Assembly (NCBI GenBank): GCA_963828625.1 | Contig: CAWHEX010000009.1 | Coordinates: forward strand, 62,001-126,000 | Reading direction: 5' to 3' | Source: PALSA-894 sp963828625 | GTDB lineage: Bacteria; Pseudomonadota; Alphaproteobacteria; Rhizobiales; Xanthobacteraceae | Length of the DNA stretch: 64,000 nucleotides | Part shown: one piece after another, positions 7,258-17,677 of the stretch | Position numbering within the stretch: position 1 is the first letter of the stretch | Layout of the letters: each line of letters starts with the position of its first letter | Position numbers and translations under genes: made by a program | The notes under the pieces: model-generated | Database searches by the model: none | Told to the model about the DNA's origin: nothing | What the model saw: only the letters and a program-made list of their open reading frames with translations

Positions 7258-10200
7258 TCACGCCACAGCCGCGTCCCTGATTTTCGCCGCCGTCTCGAGA
7301 TCGACCGAGACAAGCTGCGATATCCCGCGCTCCGCCATCGTGACGCCGAACAGACGGTTCATGCGCGCCATCGTGATCGGGTTATGCGTGATGATCACGA
7401 ACCGTGTGTCGGTGAGGCGGGTCATTTCGTCGAGCAGGTCGCAGAAGCGGTCGACGTTGTGATCGTCGAGCGGTGCGTCCACTTCGTCCAGCACGCAGAT
7501 CGGCGCCGGATTGGTGAGGAACACCGCGAAGATCAGCGCCAATGCCGTGAGCGCCTGCTCGCCGCCCGATAGCAGCGACAAGGTCGCAGGCTTCTTGCCG
7601 GGCGGCTTCGCCAGAATGTCGAGGCCGGCCTCGAGCGGGTCGTCGCTTTCGATCAGCTGAAGCTCGGCGGTGCCGCCGCCGAACAGCGACGTGAACAGCC
7701 GCTGGAAGTGTCCGTTTACCACCTGGAACGAGGTCAGCAGCCGCTCGCGCGCCTCGCGGTTGAGGCTGCTGATCCCTTGGCGCAGGCGCTTGATCGCCTC
7801 GGTGAGATCGTCGCGCTCGGTGGCGAGTCCGGCGTGCTGCGCCTCGACCTCGCGCAGCTCTTCCTCGGCGCGCAGGTTGACGGCGCCCAGCCGCTCGCGA
7901 TCGCGCCGCAGCTTCTCCAGCCGCTCCTCGATGACGGTCACGTCGGGTAGCGTTTCGTCGGACGTAATGCCGGCCAGCGCCGCGACGCCTTCGGGCTCGG
8001 TTTCGAGCATGTCGCGGATCTCGTGCGCGAGATCGGCGGTGCGGCGGTTGGCGGCTTCGAGCCGTTCCTCGGCGCGCGCCTCGTTGGTGCGGGCTTCGCC
8101 GGCGGCTTCGAGCGCGTCGCGCGCGGCCTTGTCGGCATCGGCGAGCGCGCTCTCGGCGCTGGCGCGCCGGTCGGCGGCCTGATGACGCGCGGCTTCCGCG
8201 GTCTCGATCTCCGAGATGAGCGCGCGGCGCTTCTCAGCAAATGCCGCGGGGGCATCGCTGAGCGATGTACGTTCGGTCTGCGCGTCGCCGGTGCGCTGCT
8301 CCAGCGTCGCGACCTGACCGGAGGCGCCGGTCTTGCGGTGGTCCCACTCGGCGCGCTCGGCCGCGATGGCATCGAGGCGCTGCGTGCGTAGCGCGGCCTC
8401 GCGGGCGAGCGCCTGCGCTTCGCCGCGCGCTTCCGCGAGCACGGCGCGCTTCGCAGCGACGTCGCCGCGCGCCTCGCCGAGTTGCGTTTCGATGTCGCCC
8501 ACGGAGGCAAGCTGCTCGAGGGCTTGCACCGCATCGTGCTTCGCCGCGATCGTCTCGTCACGGCTGGCGGTGAGGCGGACCTTGGCTTCGGCCAGTGCGG
8601 AAAGCCGCGCCGTCATCCGGCTCGCCTCGCGCTCGGCGGCGGCACTCGCGTCGCGCGCGGTATCGGCCTGTGCCTGGGCCTCGCGCCGCGCGTTGCGGGC
8701 TTCGCCCTCGGCCGCGACCGCCGCGCTCAACTCGGCTTCGGCCGTTTCGACGAGGGCGCGCTTCGCTTCGGCATCGGTCCGGGCGGAGCCGAGTTCGGCA
8801 TCGATGTCCGCGAGGCGGTTCTTGGCAGCGAGCCGGCGCGCGGCTGCGGTCGGCGCGTTCGAGGCCGCCGCAAAACCATCCCAGCGCCACAGATCGCCTT
8901 CGGGCGAAACCAGCCGCTGGCCGGGCTTTAGTTGCGAAACGAGCGTCGCACCGAGCGCCCGATCGATCACGCCGATCTGCGCGAGGCGGCGCGCCATCTC
9001 CGGCGGCGCGGTCACATGGCGCGCGAGCGGCTCGGCGCCTGCGGGAAGTTCCGGATCGCTATCGGCGCTCGCGCCGGCCCAGCGGATCGGGGAGGCGGGA
9101 TCGATCGGCGCTTCGAGATCGTCGCCGAGGGCTGCGCCGAGCGCCGCCTCGTAGCCTTTCTCGACGGTGAGCAGGTCGATCGCGGGCGGCCAGAGCTTCT
9201 TCGCCTCGACATCGATCAGCTTGGCGAGCGCCTTCGCCTCGGCTTCGAGACGGCTGACGCGGCGTTCCGCCTCGGTGAGCGGCACGCGTGCAACGTCGAG
9301 GGCTTGGCGCGCGGCCGAATGCGCGGCCTCGGTGCGCAGCGCGGAGGCTTCGGCCTGCGCCACAACTGTTCTGTGCTGTGTCGGCTGTGCTCGCGAGCGC
9401 CGCAAGGTCGGGCGCGCCGTTCTCCGGCTTGTCGAGATCCGCAAGCTCTTTCTCGACCTCGCCGATCTGGCCTTCGAGCCGCATCAGGCGCACGGAGTGC
9501 TCGCTCACCGCACGCTCAAGCTGGTTGCGTCGCGCCATCAGATCGGCGAGCGCGGCGGTCAGTTCGGCGAAGATCTTCTCGGCTGCCGCGAGCGAGCTTT
9601 CGGCGCTGGCGACGCGCGCCGCGACTTCCGCCTCGCGCTGCGCGACGTCCGCGCCGTTCTGCGTCAGTCCCGACTCTTCGTTCGCGAGGCGCGCGAGCGC
9701 GGTGTCGGCGTCGGCCTCAAGCCGCTTCTCGCGCTCGATGTCCTGCGCAAGCTGCACCAGCCTGCGGTCAAGCTCGGCGATCCGTTCGGTGACGCGCGCT
9801 TCTTCCTGATCGAGTTGCTCGCGCGCCATCATCAGGCGCTGCAGGGCAGCGCCGGCCTTCGCCTCTTCGTCGCGCAATGGCGGCAGGTCGGCGGCGGCGT
9901 TCGCCTGCCGCGTCGCGGCTTCGGCCTGCGCGCCGATCGCGTCCGCCACGTGCCGGACAGCCATGTCCTTCGCGTGAATGGCCTCGGCGGCTTCCGCGTT
10001 GGCGGCGATCCAGCGCAGGTGGAACAGCGTCGCCTCGGCCTTGCGCACGTCGGCCGCGACCTGCTTGTAGCGCACCGCCTGACGCGCCTGACGCTTCAGG
10101 CCGTCCATCTGCTGGGCAAGCTGGCCGATCACGTCCTCGAGCCGCGCGAGGTTCGTCTCGGCCGCCTTCAACCGTAACTCGGCCTCGTGGCGGCGGGCGT

Positions 10201-10720
10201 GCAGTCCCGCGACGCCGGCGGCTTCCTCCAGCACGCGGCGGCGCTGTTCGGGCTTTGCCTGAATGATCTCGCCGATGCGGCCCTGATGCACGAGCGCAGG
10301 CGAACGCGCGCCGGTCGAGGCGTCGGCGAAGAGAAGCTGTACGTCGCGCGCGCGCACTTCGCGTCCGTTGAGGCGGTAGAGCGAACCCTTCTCGCGCTCG
10401 ATCCGGCGCGACACCTCGATCGTCTCGTGTTCGTTGAACTGCGCGGGCGCGGAGCGGTCCGCATTGTCGAGGAACAGCATCACCTCGGCGGTGTTGCGCG
10501 ACGGGCGGTTGTTGGTGCCTGCGAAGATCACGTCGTCCATGCCGGACGCGCGCAGCGACTTGTGCGAGGTCTCGCCCATCACCCAGCGCAGCGCCTCGAC
10601 CAGATTCGATTTGCCGCAGCCGTTCGGGCCGACCACGCCGGTCAGTCCGTGCTCAATGTGGAAGTCGGTCGGCTCGACGAAGGACTTGAACCCGAGCAGA
10701 CGCAGCTTGTTGAGTTTCAT
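7258..10720 (-). CDS. smc: chromosome segregation ATPase SMC (frameshift)
   Basis: SMC forms the coiled-coil ATPase ring that organises and segregates the chromosome. The start at 10720 gives MKLNKLRLLGFKSF; Walker A GPNGCGKSN begins at residue 31. Long Ala/Glu/Arg-rich coiled coils flank a hinge in the middle. The end holds the signature LSGGEQALTALAL and Walker B ICVLDEVDAPLDD. The frame changes near 9365-9372, and total length is 3n+1, fitting one extra base. Joined length is about 1,154 residues, normal for alphaproteobacterial SMC. The gene is near-essential, so the break is probably a sequence error. Confidence 0.93.
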
Positions 10721-10888
10721 TACGTTTCCGCGCACCTGTGGCGGGCGCACCAAGCCCCCGCTCGCAGGGATCCGCAGGCCGCCCGCAGGCGAATCGGATG
10801 CCCTGAATCGCGCCGGAGAATGAATCGGCTAAGGGTTCCCCGCAACAGGGGAATTTGACCCGTCCCGTACGGAATTCTGTGGAGAGCG

Positions 10889-11528
10889 TCAGCTCTTGAG
10901 GTGCGGGGCGATTAGCTTTTCCAGTTCCTCGATCGTGGCGCCGCCCTTTTGCATCTTGCCGTTCACGAAGAGCGTGGGCGTCGAACTCGACCTTGTACTC
11001 TTTGCTGCCGCGCTCGCGCATCGCGACGATGTCGTTATAGAGCTTCTGATCCGCCAGACACTTCTCGAAACTCTCTTGCGTGAAGCCGGCCTGCTTGGCG
11101 ATCTGCTGCAGCACCGGGAGCGGCTGGCGCGTTCCCGCCCATTTGTCCTGGCTTGCGAACAGCACGTCGATCAGCGCGATGGCCTTTTCTCCGCCGGCGC
11201 AGCGCGCCAGCATGGAGGCCGCGACCGCGAGCTCGTCGAGCGGGAATTCGCGGAAGATGAAGCGCACCTTGCCGGTGTCGATGTATTTCGTCTTCAGCGC
11301 CGGATAGGTCGTCTTGTGGAAGGCGGCGCAGTGCGGGCAGGTCATCGAGGCGTATTCGATGATGGTGACCGGCGCATCCGCCTTGCCGAGAACGAGGTCG
11401 GGCAGGGGGCCGGGCCGCATCAGCTCTTCCACGCTCTGGGCGAAGGCGAACGGCGTCGACCCGAGCAAGGCTGCGGCGGCGACAAGCGCGCCTGTGGAAA
11501 CGACGAATTCGCGGCGGGTGATACGCAA
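10889..11528 (-). CDS. DsbA-like thiol:disulfide protein (frameshift)
   Basis: Periplasmic thioredoxin-fold protein of about 213 residues. It starts at a TTG with GGGGAACT upstream. The N-terminus ITRREFVVSTG plus a hydrophobic run is a Tat-like signal ending FAFAQS. The redox motif CPHC is at residues 64-67. The frame breaks near 10985: after EYKVE the family continues in another frame as STPTLFVNGKMQKGG and ends IAPHLKS; this includes the cis-proline TPT. Length is 3n+1. Variants like this often serve as oxidants of exported proteins or of cytochrome c assembly. Confidence 0.88.
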
Positions 11529-11624
11529 GCGAGTTCCCCTTCAATAAATGGCCATTTCTGGCCGTCTCGGTAGCCTGATCGGCCAATTATGGCAATGTGG
11601 CGTTCTGCGGAGACCGCTGACTAG

Positions 11625-12148
11625 TCACGTTCGCTTGACCACGGCGCCAAGCCGCGCGAGCGCGTCGCGCAGGGCGTCGTCGCCGATGTCGCCCATGCCG
11701 GCGGCAAGCCGCGCGACCACTTCCGGGTCGGGGGTGGGGGCGGCTTCTTCTTCTCCGCACGCCGCAGCGGGGCTTGGCGGATCTGGATGCGGCCGACCGC
11801 GCGCCAGCCGAAGAAGCGGTTCACCCGCTCCATGATGACGCCGGAGAGATGCTGGATTTCGAGCGCCACCGGCCCTTCGACCCGCAGAACGAGCGCGGCA
11901 GGTTCGGGGTCGTCCTCATGCACGCGGCGTGGCCAGATCATCCGCATCGGTTCGGCGTGATCGGCAATCTCGGCGCCGACGATCGCGGGCCAGTGCGTGA
12001 TGAGCCCGGTCGACGCGAAGCCCTGCTTGGAGAAAGCATCCGCGATCACCTTGCCGGCGATCTGGCTCAAGGGCTTGGCATGCGCGCGGGCGGGCTTGTT
12101 CAAGGGCGGTGGCTCTGTCAGATCGGATGCGATGAGCCTAGCAGTCAA
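11625..12148 (-). CDS. dciA: DciA-like DUF721 protein (frameshift)
   Basis: DciA is the ancestral bacterial loader or operator of the replicative helicase DnaB. The DUF721 core runs from about residue 45 (LITHWPAIVGAEIADHAEP) to about 130 (RFFGWRAVGRIQIRQ). After a proline-coding C run near 11735-11745 the natural C-terminus DPEVVARLAAGMGDIGDDAL continues in another frame and stops at 11625; the uncorrected frame stops at 11621. The start is a TTG at 12148 and is uncertain; it overlaps the divergent mutY start by 17 bases. The mutY-dciA-dsbA-smc order is familiar in this order. Confidence 0.83.
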
Positions 12149-13220
12149 ATCGCGGCGTCAGAAGGCGGCTGCGCCCGATCCCACGCCGCTGCTTGCCTGG
12201 TACGACCGGCACCGCCGCGTGCTGCCGTGGCGCGCTGCGAAAGGCGAGACGGCCGACCCGTACCGGGTCTGGCTCTCCGAGATCATGCTGCAGCAGACCA
12301 CCGTGAAGGCGGTCGCTCCTTATTATGCGCGATTTCTGGTGCGCTTTCCGACCGTTGCGCACCTCGCGGCGGCGCCGCTCGACGATGTGCTCAAGCTCTG
12401 GGCCGGGCTCGGCTATTACGCCCGCGCCCGCAACTTGCATGCCTGCGCGAAGGCTGTCGTTGCGGATCACGCCGCAAAGTTTCCAGACACCGAGGATGCG
12501 TTGCGGACACTCCCCGGTGTCGGCGCATATACGGCGGCGGCGATCGCCGCGATCGCGTTCGATCGGCACGCCAGCCCTGTTGACGGCAACATCGAGCGCG
12601 TGATCGCACGGCTGTTTGCCGTCGAGGAGGAGATGCCCGCCGCCAAGGCGCGTATTCGCGAATTGGCCGCGGCGCTGACGCCTGCGCGTCGCGCGGGCGA
12701 CTTCGCGCAGGCCATGATGGATCTCGGCGCGACGATCTGCACGCCGAAGAAGCCTGCCTGCGTCCTGTGCCCGTGGATGGATGCCTGTGTGGCGCGTGCG
12801 CGTGGCGATCAGGAAAGCTTCCCGCGCAAGGCGGAGAAGAAGACCGGCGTGCTGCGCCGCGGGGCCGCATTCGTCGCGGTACGCGCCGACCGACATATTC
12901 TGCTGCGGACGCGTCCCGAGAAAGGATTGCTCGGCGGCATGACCGAAGTGCCGACCACCGCGTGGACGCGCGACTTCGATGAGGCCGGCGCGCTCGCCGA
13001 TGCGCCGCTGAAGGCGCGCTGGCGCCGCGTGCCGGGCCTTGTCACGCACACGTTCACGCATTTTCCGCTGGAATTGGTTGTGCATACGGCGGCCATTCTG
13101 AAAGAGACGGCGGCACCGGAGGGCACGCGCTGGGTGCGGGTTGACGAGGCCGCGGGCGAAGCGCTGCCCTCGGTCATGCGCAAGGTCGTTTCTCACGTCC
13201 TGAAAAGTTCTCGCGTATAA
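12132..13220 (+). CDS. mutY: A/G-specific adenine DNA glycosylase
   Basis: Removes adenine mispaired with 8-oxoguanine in base excision repair. The 362-residue protein has catalytic Glu50 (SEIMLQQT), a helix-hairpin-helix LPGVGAYTA near 127-135, catalytic Asp151 (SPVDGN), and a 4Fe-4S cluster C203-x6-C210-x2-C213-x5-C219. A C-terminal NUDIX-like domain with THTFTHFPL recognises the 8-oxoG side. The frame is intact. The ATG at 12132 lies inside the start region of divergent dciA, so both promoters must overlap coding sequence. Confidence 0.96.
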   Translation: MSLAVKSRRQKAAAPDPTPLLAWYDRHRRVLPWRAAKGETADPYRVWLSEIMLQQTTVKAVAPYYARFLVRFPTVAHLAAAPLDDVLKLWAGLGYYARARNLHACAKAVVADHAAKFPDTEDALRTLPGVGAYTAAAIAAIAFDRHASPVDGNIERVIARLFAVEEEMPAAKARIRELAAALTPARRAGDFAQAMMDLGATICTPKKPACVLCPWMDACVARARGDQESFPRKAEKKTGVLRRGAAFVAVRADRHILLRTRPEKGLLGGMTEVPTTAWTRDFDEAGALADAPLKARWRRVPGLVTHTFTHFPLELVVHTAAILKETAAPEGTRWVRVDEAAGEALPSVMRKVVSHVLKSSRV

Positions 13221-13316
13221 AAACTCCAGTCCGGTCACGCCTTGGCCCCACGCCGCGTGCTACGGTTCGTCCGATCCGCGGCGCATGACGCCGCGGGCAC
13301 AAGGGGGAGACGCAAC

Positions 13317-14339
13317 ATGGAATCCACACGCCGTGGAATGATGACGGCTGCGGGCGCTGCCGCCGCAATGGTGGCGGTCGCGCCGAAAGCCTTCGCCAAA
13401 TGGGAAGCAAGCCAGCGCTATCCGGACCCATTGGTCCAGGCGCTCGATCCGGCCTTCAACAAATACCGGCTGGGCCTTGCGAGCGTTGAGCAGCTCTACA
13501 CCGGCGCGCGCTGGAGCGAAGGGCCGGTGTGGATGGGAGACTGGCGCTGCCTGCTGTGGAGCGACATTCCGAACAACCGCATCCTGCGCTGGGATGAGGA
13601 AACCGGGCGCACCAGCGTCTATCGCAAGCCTTCCAACAACGCGAACGGCAACACGCGCGACCGGCAGGGCCGGCTCGTTACCTGCGAGCACGACGCGCGC
13701 CGCATCACGCGCACCGAGGTCGATGGTTCGATCACGGTGCTGGCCGACAAGTTCAACGGCAAGCCGCTCAATTCGCCGAATGACGTCGTGGTAAAATCGG
13801 ACAACTCGATCTGGTTTTCCGATCCGCCATTCGGAATTCTCGGCAACTACGAAGGCCACACCGCGACGCCGGAATTGCCGACCCACATCTATCGGCTCGA
13901 TCCGCGCACCCGCCAGCTCGATGCCGTCACGCCGGGTGATTATCGGCCGAACGGGCTCGCCTTCTCGCCGGACGAGTCGAAGCTCTATGTGGTCAACGCG
14001 ACCGCGGCGCCGCGTGAAATCCTGATCTATGACGTCACCGACAACGGCACCAAGCTCTCCAACAAGCGCATCTTCCTGACCGCGGAGGCGGGCGGCACGC
14101 CGGACGGCTTCCGCGTCGATACCGACGGTAACCTTTGGTGCGGCTGGGGCATGGGTAACGAAAAGCAGGACGGCGTGAAGGTGTTCGACAACACCAGCAA
14201 GCCGATCGGCTTCATCGCGCTGCCCGAGCGTTGCGCCAACGTGGCGTTCGGCGGCGTCTACCGCAACCGCCTGTTCATGTCGGCAAGCCACTCGATCTAC
14301 TCGCTCTATGTCAACACGCAGGGCGTGAAGGGCGGGTGA
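13317..14339 (+). CDS. SMP-30/gluconolactonase family protein, exported
   Basis: A 340-residue six-bladed beta-propeller lactonase of the SMP-30/LRE type. It has a Tat-like N-terminus (STRRGMMTAAG, cleavage near AFAK). Motifs follow the family: EGPVW at about residue 67 (metal-binding Glu), a PNDVVV (Asn ligand), and FSPDESKLYVV (Asp ligand). It would open sugar-acid lactones in the periplasm. It heads a co-directional block with a PLP enzyme, two TctC proteins and an enolase-superfamily enzyme, which suggests sugar-acid catabolism. The start is supported by AGGGGGAGA. Confidence 0.88.
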   Translation: MESTRRGMMTAAGAAAAMVAVAPKAFAKWEASQRYPDPLVQALDPAFNKYRLGLASVEQLYTGARWSEGPVWMGDWRCLLWSDIPNNRILRWDEETGRTSVYRKPSNNANGNTRDRQGRLVTCEHDARRITRTEVDGSITVLADKFNGKPLNSPNDVVVKSDNSIWFSDPPFGILGNYEGHTATPELPTHIYRLDPRTRQLDAVTPGDYRPNGLAFSPDESKLYVVNATAAPREILIYDVTDNGTKLSNKRIFLTAEAGGTPDGFRVDTDGNLWCGWGMGNEKQDGVKVFDNTSKPIGFIALPERCANVAFGGVYRNRLFMSASHSIYSLYVNTQGVKGG

Positions 14340-14351
14340 TCAAATTTCTTC

Positions 14352-14380
14352 ATCGCTCTCCCGCTTGCCGGGAGAGCGAT
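14352..14380. repeat. perfect 12-bp inverted repeat after the lactonase gene
   Basis: ATCGCTCTCCCG (14352-14363) and CGGGAGAGCGAT (14369-14380) flank a 5-base loop. It starts 12 bases after the lactonase stop and could act as a transcript-end hairpin, though no T-run follows. It includes most of an ATG at 14379, which is why the downstream gene start was placed at 14400. Confidence 0.65.
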
Positions 14381-14399
14381 GTGGGGCTACGAGCGCGTC

Positions 14400-15551
14400 A
14401 TGCTCAACTCACAACGCGCTCTTTTCGACATCCCTTCCGACGTCGCCTACCTGAACGCGGCGGGCTGGAGCCCGCTTCCGCGCGCCACGCAGGATGCGGG
14501 CCGCGCAGCGGTGGCGCGCAAGGGCCAGCCCTGGAAGCTCGCGCCTGAGTTCTCCAACGAGCAGCACGAGCGGGCCCGCGCGGCCGCTGCCGCCCTGATC
14601 GGTGCGGACGCGAGCGACGTCGCGCTCGTCTCGTCGGTCGGCTACGGCGTCGCGATCGCCGGCAAGGTGCTGGCGATCCCGCGCGGCTCGCGCGTGCTTG
14701 TATTGGAGAACGACCACACCTCGCCGGTGCTGGAGTGGATCGGCCGCAGCGAAGCGCAGGGCTTCACCGTCGAGACGATCGCGCAGCCCGCGAACGGCGA
14801 CTGGACCTCGGCGGTGCTGGAAGCGATTGCACTTCCCGGCGCGCCGCCTCTGTCGCTCGCCTCGATCTCGTCGATCCACTGGTCGGACGGCGGCCTCTTG
14901 GACATGCAGGCGGTCCGGGACGCGCTGCGCCGGCAAGGCGCGGCGCTGCTGGTCGATGCCACGCACAGCGTCGGCGTGATCGCGACGGACGTGAAAACGC
15001 TCGATCCCGATTTTCTCATCTTCCCGACCTACAAATGGGTGCTGGGGCCCTACGGTCGCGCCTTCGTGTATGTCGCAAAGCGCCATCAGGACGGCGTGCC
15101 GCTCGAGCAGACCTCGTTCGGACGGCGCAACGTGAAGGCCGAGAACCCGGTCTACTTCGCCGATACGCGCTATCTTCCCGACGCCCGGCGCTATGACATG
15201 GGCGAGCGCGATCATTTTATCTCCATGGAAATGGCGGCGATCGGCATGGAGATGCTGGCCTCGTGGGGCGCGCAAGCGGTCGCGCAGCGGCTGGCTGCGC
15301 TGACACGCCGCATCGCCGACGGTCTCGCCGGCACCAACGCCGTGCAGGTCCTCGAAGAGCGCTTTCGCGCCCCGCATGTGCTGAGCCTCGGGTTCGCGGG
15401 CGGCATGCCGGCGGACCTGATCCCGGCGCTTTCGAAGGAGCAGATCTACGTGGCGGCGCGGCTTGGGCGCATGCGCGTCTCGCCGCATGTTTACAACGAA
15501 GAGGCCGACATCGACCGGTTCGTTGCCGCCGTGAAACGTGCGATGGCCTGA
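14400..15551 (+). CDS. class V aminotransferase-fold PLP enzyme
   Basis: A 383-residue fold-type I PLP enzyme close to cysteine desulfurase and isopenicillin-N-epimerase-like proteins. The probable PLP lysine is Lys212 in FPTYKWVLGPYG. Upstream DATHSVGV supplies the Asp/His that contact the cofactor ring, and HWSDGG is the conserved turn. No cysteine loop typical of IscS/SufS is seen, so a desulfurase role is unlikely; an amine or imino-acid reaction is a better guess. Start at 14400 is preferred because the alternative ATG at 14379 lies in a hairpin. The stop is 3 bases before the next gene. Confidence 0.85.
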   Translation: MLNSQRALFDIPSDVAYLNAAGWSPLPRATQDAGRAAVARKGQPWKLAPEFSNEQHERARAAAAALIGADASDVALVSSVGYGVAIAGKVLAIPRGSRVLVLENDHTSPVLEWIGRSEAQGFTVETIAQPANGDWTSAVLEAIALPGAPPLSLASISSIHWSDGGLLDMQAVRDALRRQGAALLVDATHSVGVIATDVKTLDPDFLIFPTYKWVLGPYGRAFVYVAKRHQDGVPLEQTSFGRRNVKAENPVYFADTRYLPDARRYDMGERDHFISMEMAAIGMEMLASWGAQAVAQRLAALTRRIADGLAGTNAVQVLEERFRAPHVLSLGFAGGMPADLIPALSKEQIYVAARLGRMRVSPHVYNEEADIDRFVAAVKRAMA

Positions 15552-15554
15552 CCC

Positions 15555-16520
15555 ATGCTGTCGCGGCGTGACTGGCTCTTTGGCTCGACCGCCGCGATCC
15601 TTGCGACCCGTTCGGCGCTTGCGCAGGACTATCCGTCGAAGCCGGTGCGCATCATCGTGCCCTACGCGGCGGGCGGTGCGACCGACATTCTGGCGCGCCT
15701 GCTGGCGACCGGATTGGAGCAGGAACTCAAGCAGAATTTCGTGGTCGACAATCGCGGCGGCGGTGCGAGCCAGGTCGGCACGCAGGCGATCGCGACCGCG
15801 CCGACCGACGGCTATACGATCGGGCTGATCGACAGTGCGTTCACGATCAATCCGGGCCTGTTCGCCGGCAAGCTGCCCTACGACACGCGCAAGGACTTCG
15901 CGCCGGTTTCGCTGATCGCGACCGCACCGCTGGTGTTCGTTGTGCACCCTTCCGTCGAGGCGAAGAACGCGCAGGAGCTTGTCGCGCTGGCGAAGCAGAA
16001 ACCCGGCATGACCTATGCGCTGCCGGGGCTCGGCACGCCGGTGCATCTCGCGGGCGAGCAGTTGCGTCAGGCCGCCGGCATCGACGTGGTGTCGGTGCCG
16101 TATCGCGGTGCGGGCCCGTCGATTGCGGACTTTATCGCTGGTCAGGTGCAGATGACGTTCGCGACCGTGCCGTCGATCCTCGAACACGTACGCGCAGGCC
16201 GTGCCCGCGCGCTCGCGATGGTCGGCGAACGTTCGCCGCTGCTGCCCGACCTGCCGACGATGGCAGAGGCGGGGCTGCCGGGCATCGATGCGGCGCTGAT
16301 GTTCGGCATTGTGGGGCCGACAGCGTTGCCTGCATCGATTGTGGCGCGGCTGAGCGAGGCCGCCGCCAAAGCCGTGCGCGTTGAACCGCTGCGTACTCGT
16401 CTCACCGAACTCGGCTATGTGGCGATCGGCTCGCCGCCGGAGGAATTCCGCGCGCGCATCGAGGCCGACATCGCCAAGTGGTCGCGCGTCATCGAGGCGG
16501 GAAATATCAAGCCGAATTAG
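15555..16520 (+). CDS. TctC/Bug solute-binding protein, copy 1
   Basis: A 321-residue periplasmic binding protein of the tripartite tricarboxylate (TTT) family. The signal peptide ends ALAQ; the family landmarks IIVPYAAGGATDI, FVVDNRGGGAS, VPYRGAGPS and DLPTMAEAG are all present. These proteins bind carboxylates, often with two water-bridged carboxylate contacts. No TctA or TctB membrane gene is in the window, so it is an orphan. It is very similar to the copy at 17678-18649, with an enolase gene between them. It follows the PLP enzyme gene by 3 bases. Confidence 0.93.
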   Translation: MLSRRDWLFGSTAAILATRSALAQDYPSKPVRIIVPYAAGGATDILARLLATGLEQELKQNFVVDNRGGGASQVGTQAIATAPTDGYTIGLIDSAFTINPGLFAGKLPYDTRKDFAPVSLIATAPLVFVVHPSVEAKNAQELVALAKQKPGMTYALPGLGTPVHLAGEQLRQAAGIDVVSVPYRGAGPSIADFIAGQVQMTFATVPSILEHVRAGRARALAMVGERSPLLPDLPTMAEAGLPGIDAALMFGIVGPTALPASIVARLSEAAAKAVRVEPLRTRLTELGYVAIGSPPEEFRARIEADIAKWSRVIEAGNIKPN

Positions 16521-16584
16521 CAGCGGTGCCGGGGAAAGCGGGTAGCGGTTTTCCGTCGGGCATCACCACAGTGTAGAAAGCATC

Positions 16585-17675
16585 ATGCCTGTCACCATCG
16601 AACGCGTCGAAAACATCGCGCTGCGCATCCCCTACGATCACTGGGCGCCGAAGCCGACGTTCGGCGGCATTGCGCGCGATACGATGGACTGCGTGCTCGT
16701 GCGCGTGACCGCGAGCAACGGCATGGTCGGCTGGGGAGAGGCGTTTTGGGGCGGCTGGCAGGCGACGCAGGCCGCGCTCACGCACTGGATCGCGCCGATG
16801 GCGGTCGGGCAGGACATCGCCGACCGGCAGATGACGGCGCGGTTCGAGCGCGCGCTGCATAACTTCGGCCGCTCCGGTGCGTACGTGTTTGCGCTCGCCG
16901 GGCTCGATCTCGCGTTGTGGGATTTGCGCGGGAAGATCGAGGGCGTACCTGTGCATGCGCTGCTTGGCGGCAAGAAACGCGACAAGGTCGAGGTGTACGC
17001 CTCGCTGATCGCGTACGGCAACAACCTCGAACATGTGAAGCGCAACGTCGCGCGAGCACTCGAACGCGGCTACCGCCACGTCAAGCTGCACGAAAAGACA
17101 CCCGAAGCCGTCGCAGTGTCCGCGCGAGACGACGGGGCCGGGCGTTCCGATCATGGTCGACGTGAATTGCGCGTGGCTGCCGGACGCCGCGCATGACGTC
17201 ATCATGGCGATGAAGCCGTACGATCCGCTTTGGGTCGAGGAGCCGGTCTGGCCCGCCGAGGACGTCGACACGCTCGGCAAGGTGCGCAAGTCGACCGGCG
17301 TGCCGATCGCGGCGGGCGAGAACGCAACCGGCACGCTCGAGTTCGCCCGCATGGTCGCGGCCGGCATCGACTACGTGCAGCCGAGCGCCGTGAAGCATGG
17401 CCTCACGGCGCAATGGGAGATTTGCCGGCATGCCGAGGCGAACGGCGCAACCTGCGTGCCGCATTCGCCATATTTCGGTCCGGGGTATCTCGCGACGCTG
17501 CATGTGCTCGCCGCGAAACGGAAGGAAGTCGCGCTGGAGCGCTTCTTCTGCGATCTCGCTCATGTACCCTATGCGGTCAAGCGCGCCGATCGAGAACGGG
17601 GTCGTGCAAATCCCCGATGGGCCGGGCCTCGGCCCCGATCCGGACGAGGAACTGTTGATGCGGTTCAAGGTGTGA
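16585..17675 (+). CDS. mandelate racemase/enolase family enzyme (two frameshifts)
   Basis: Enolase-superfamily (MLE/MR) enzyme of about 363 residues. The N-terminal capping domain is intact. The barrel continues with HVKLHEKT (lysine-bearing strand), MVDVNCAW (first metal Asp), WVEEPVWP (second metal Glu), AAGENATG (third metal Glu) and VPHSPYFGPG (His). It abstracts a proton alpha to a carboxylate; most relatives are sugar-acid dehydratases or racemases. Frames change near 17120 and 17590, and length is 3n+2. It stops 2 bases before the second TctC gene. Neighbouring lactonase and binding proteins suggest a sugar-acid dehydratase. Confidence 0.85.
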
Positions 17676-17677
17676 GA

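Noticed and set aside
10834..10855. TTCCCC...GGGGAA repeat between smc and the DsbA-like gene as a terminator
   Set aside because: The stem is only 6 bp and no T-run follows on the relevant strand.
16525..16565. A GGAAAGCGGGTAGCGGTTTTCC sequence resembling the centre of the GATCATGC element
   Set aside because: The flanking GATCATGC arms are missing, so membership in the repeat family cannot be supported by eye.
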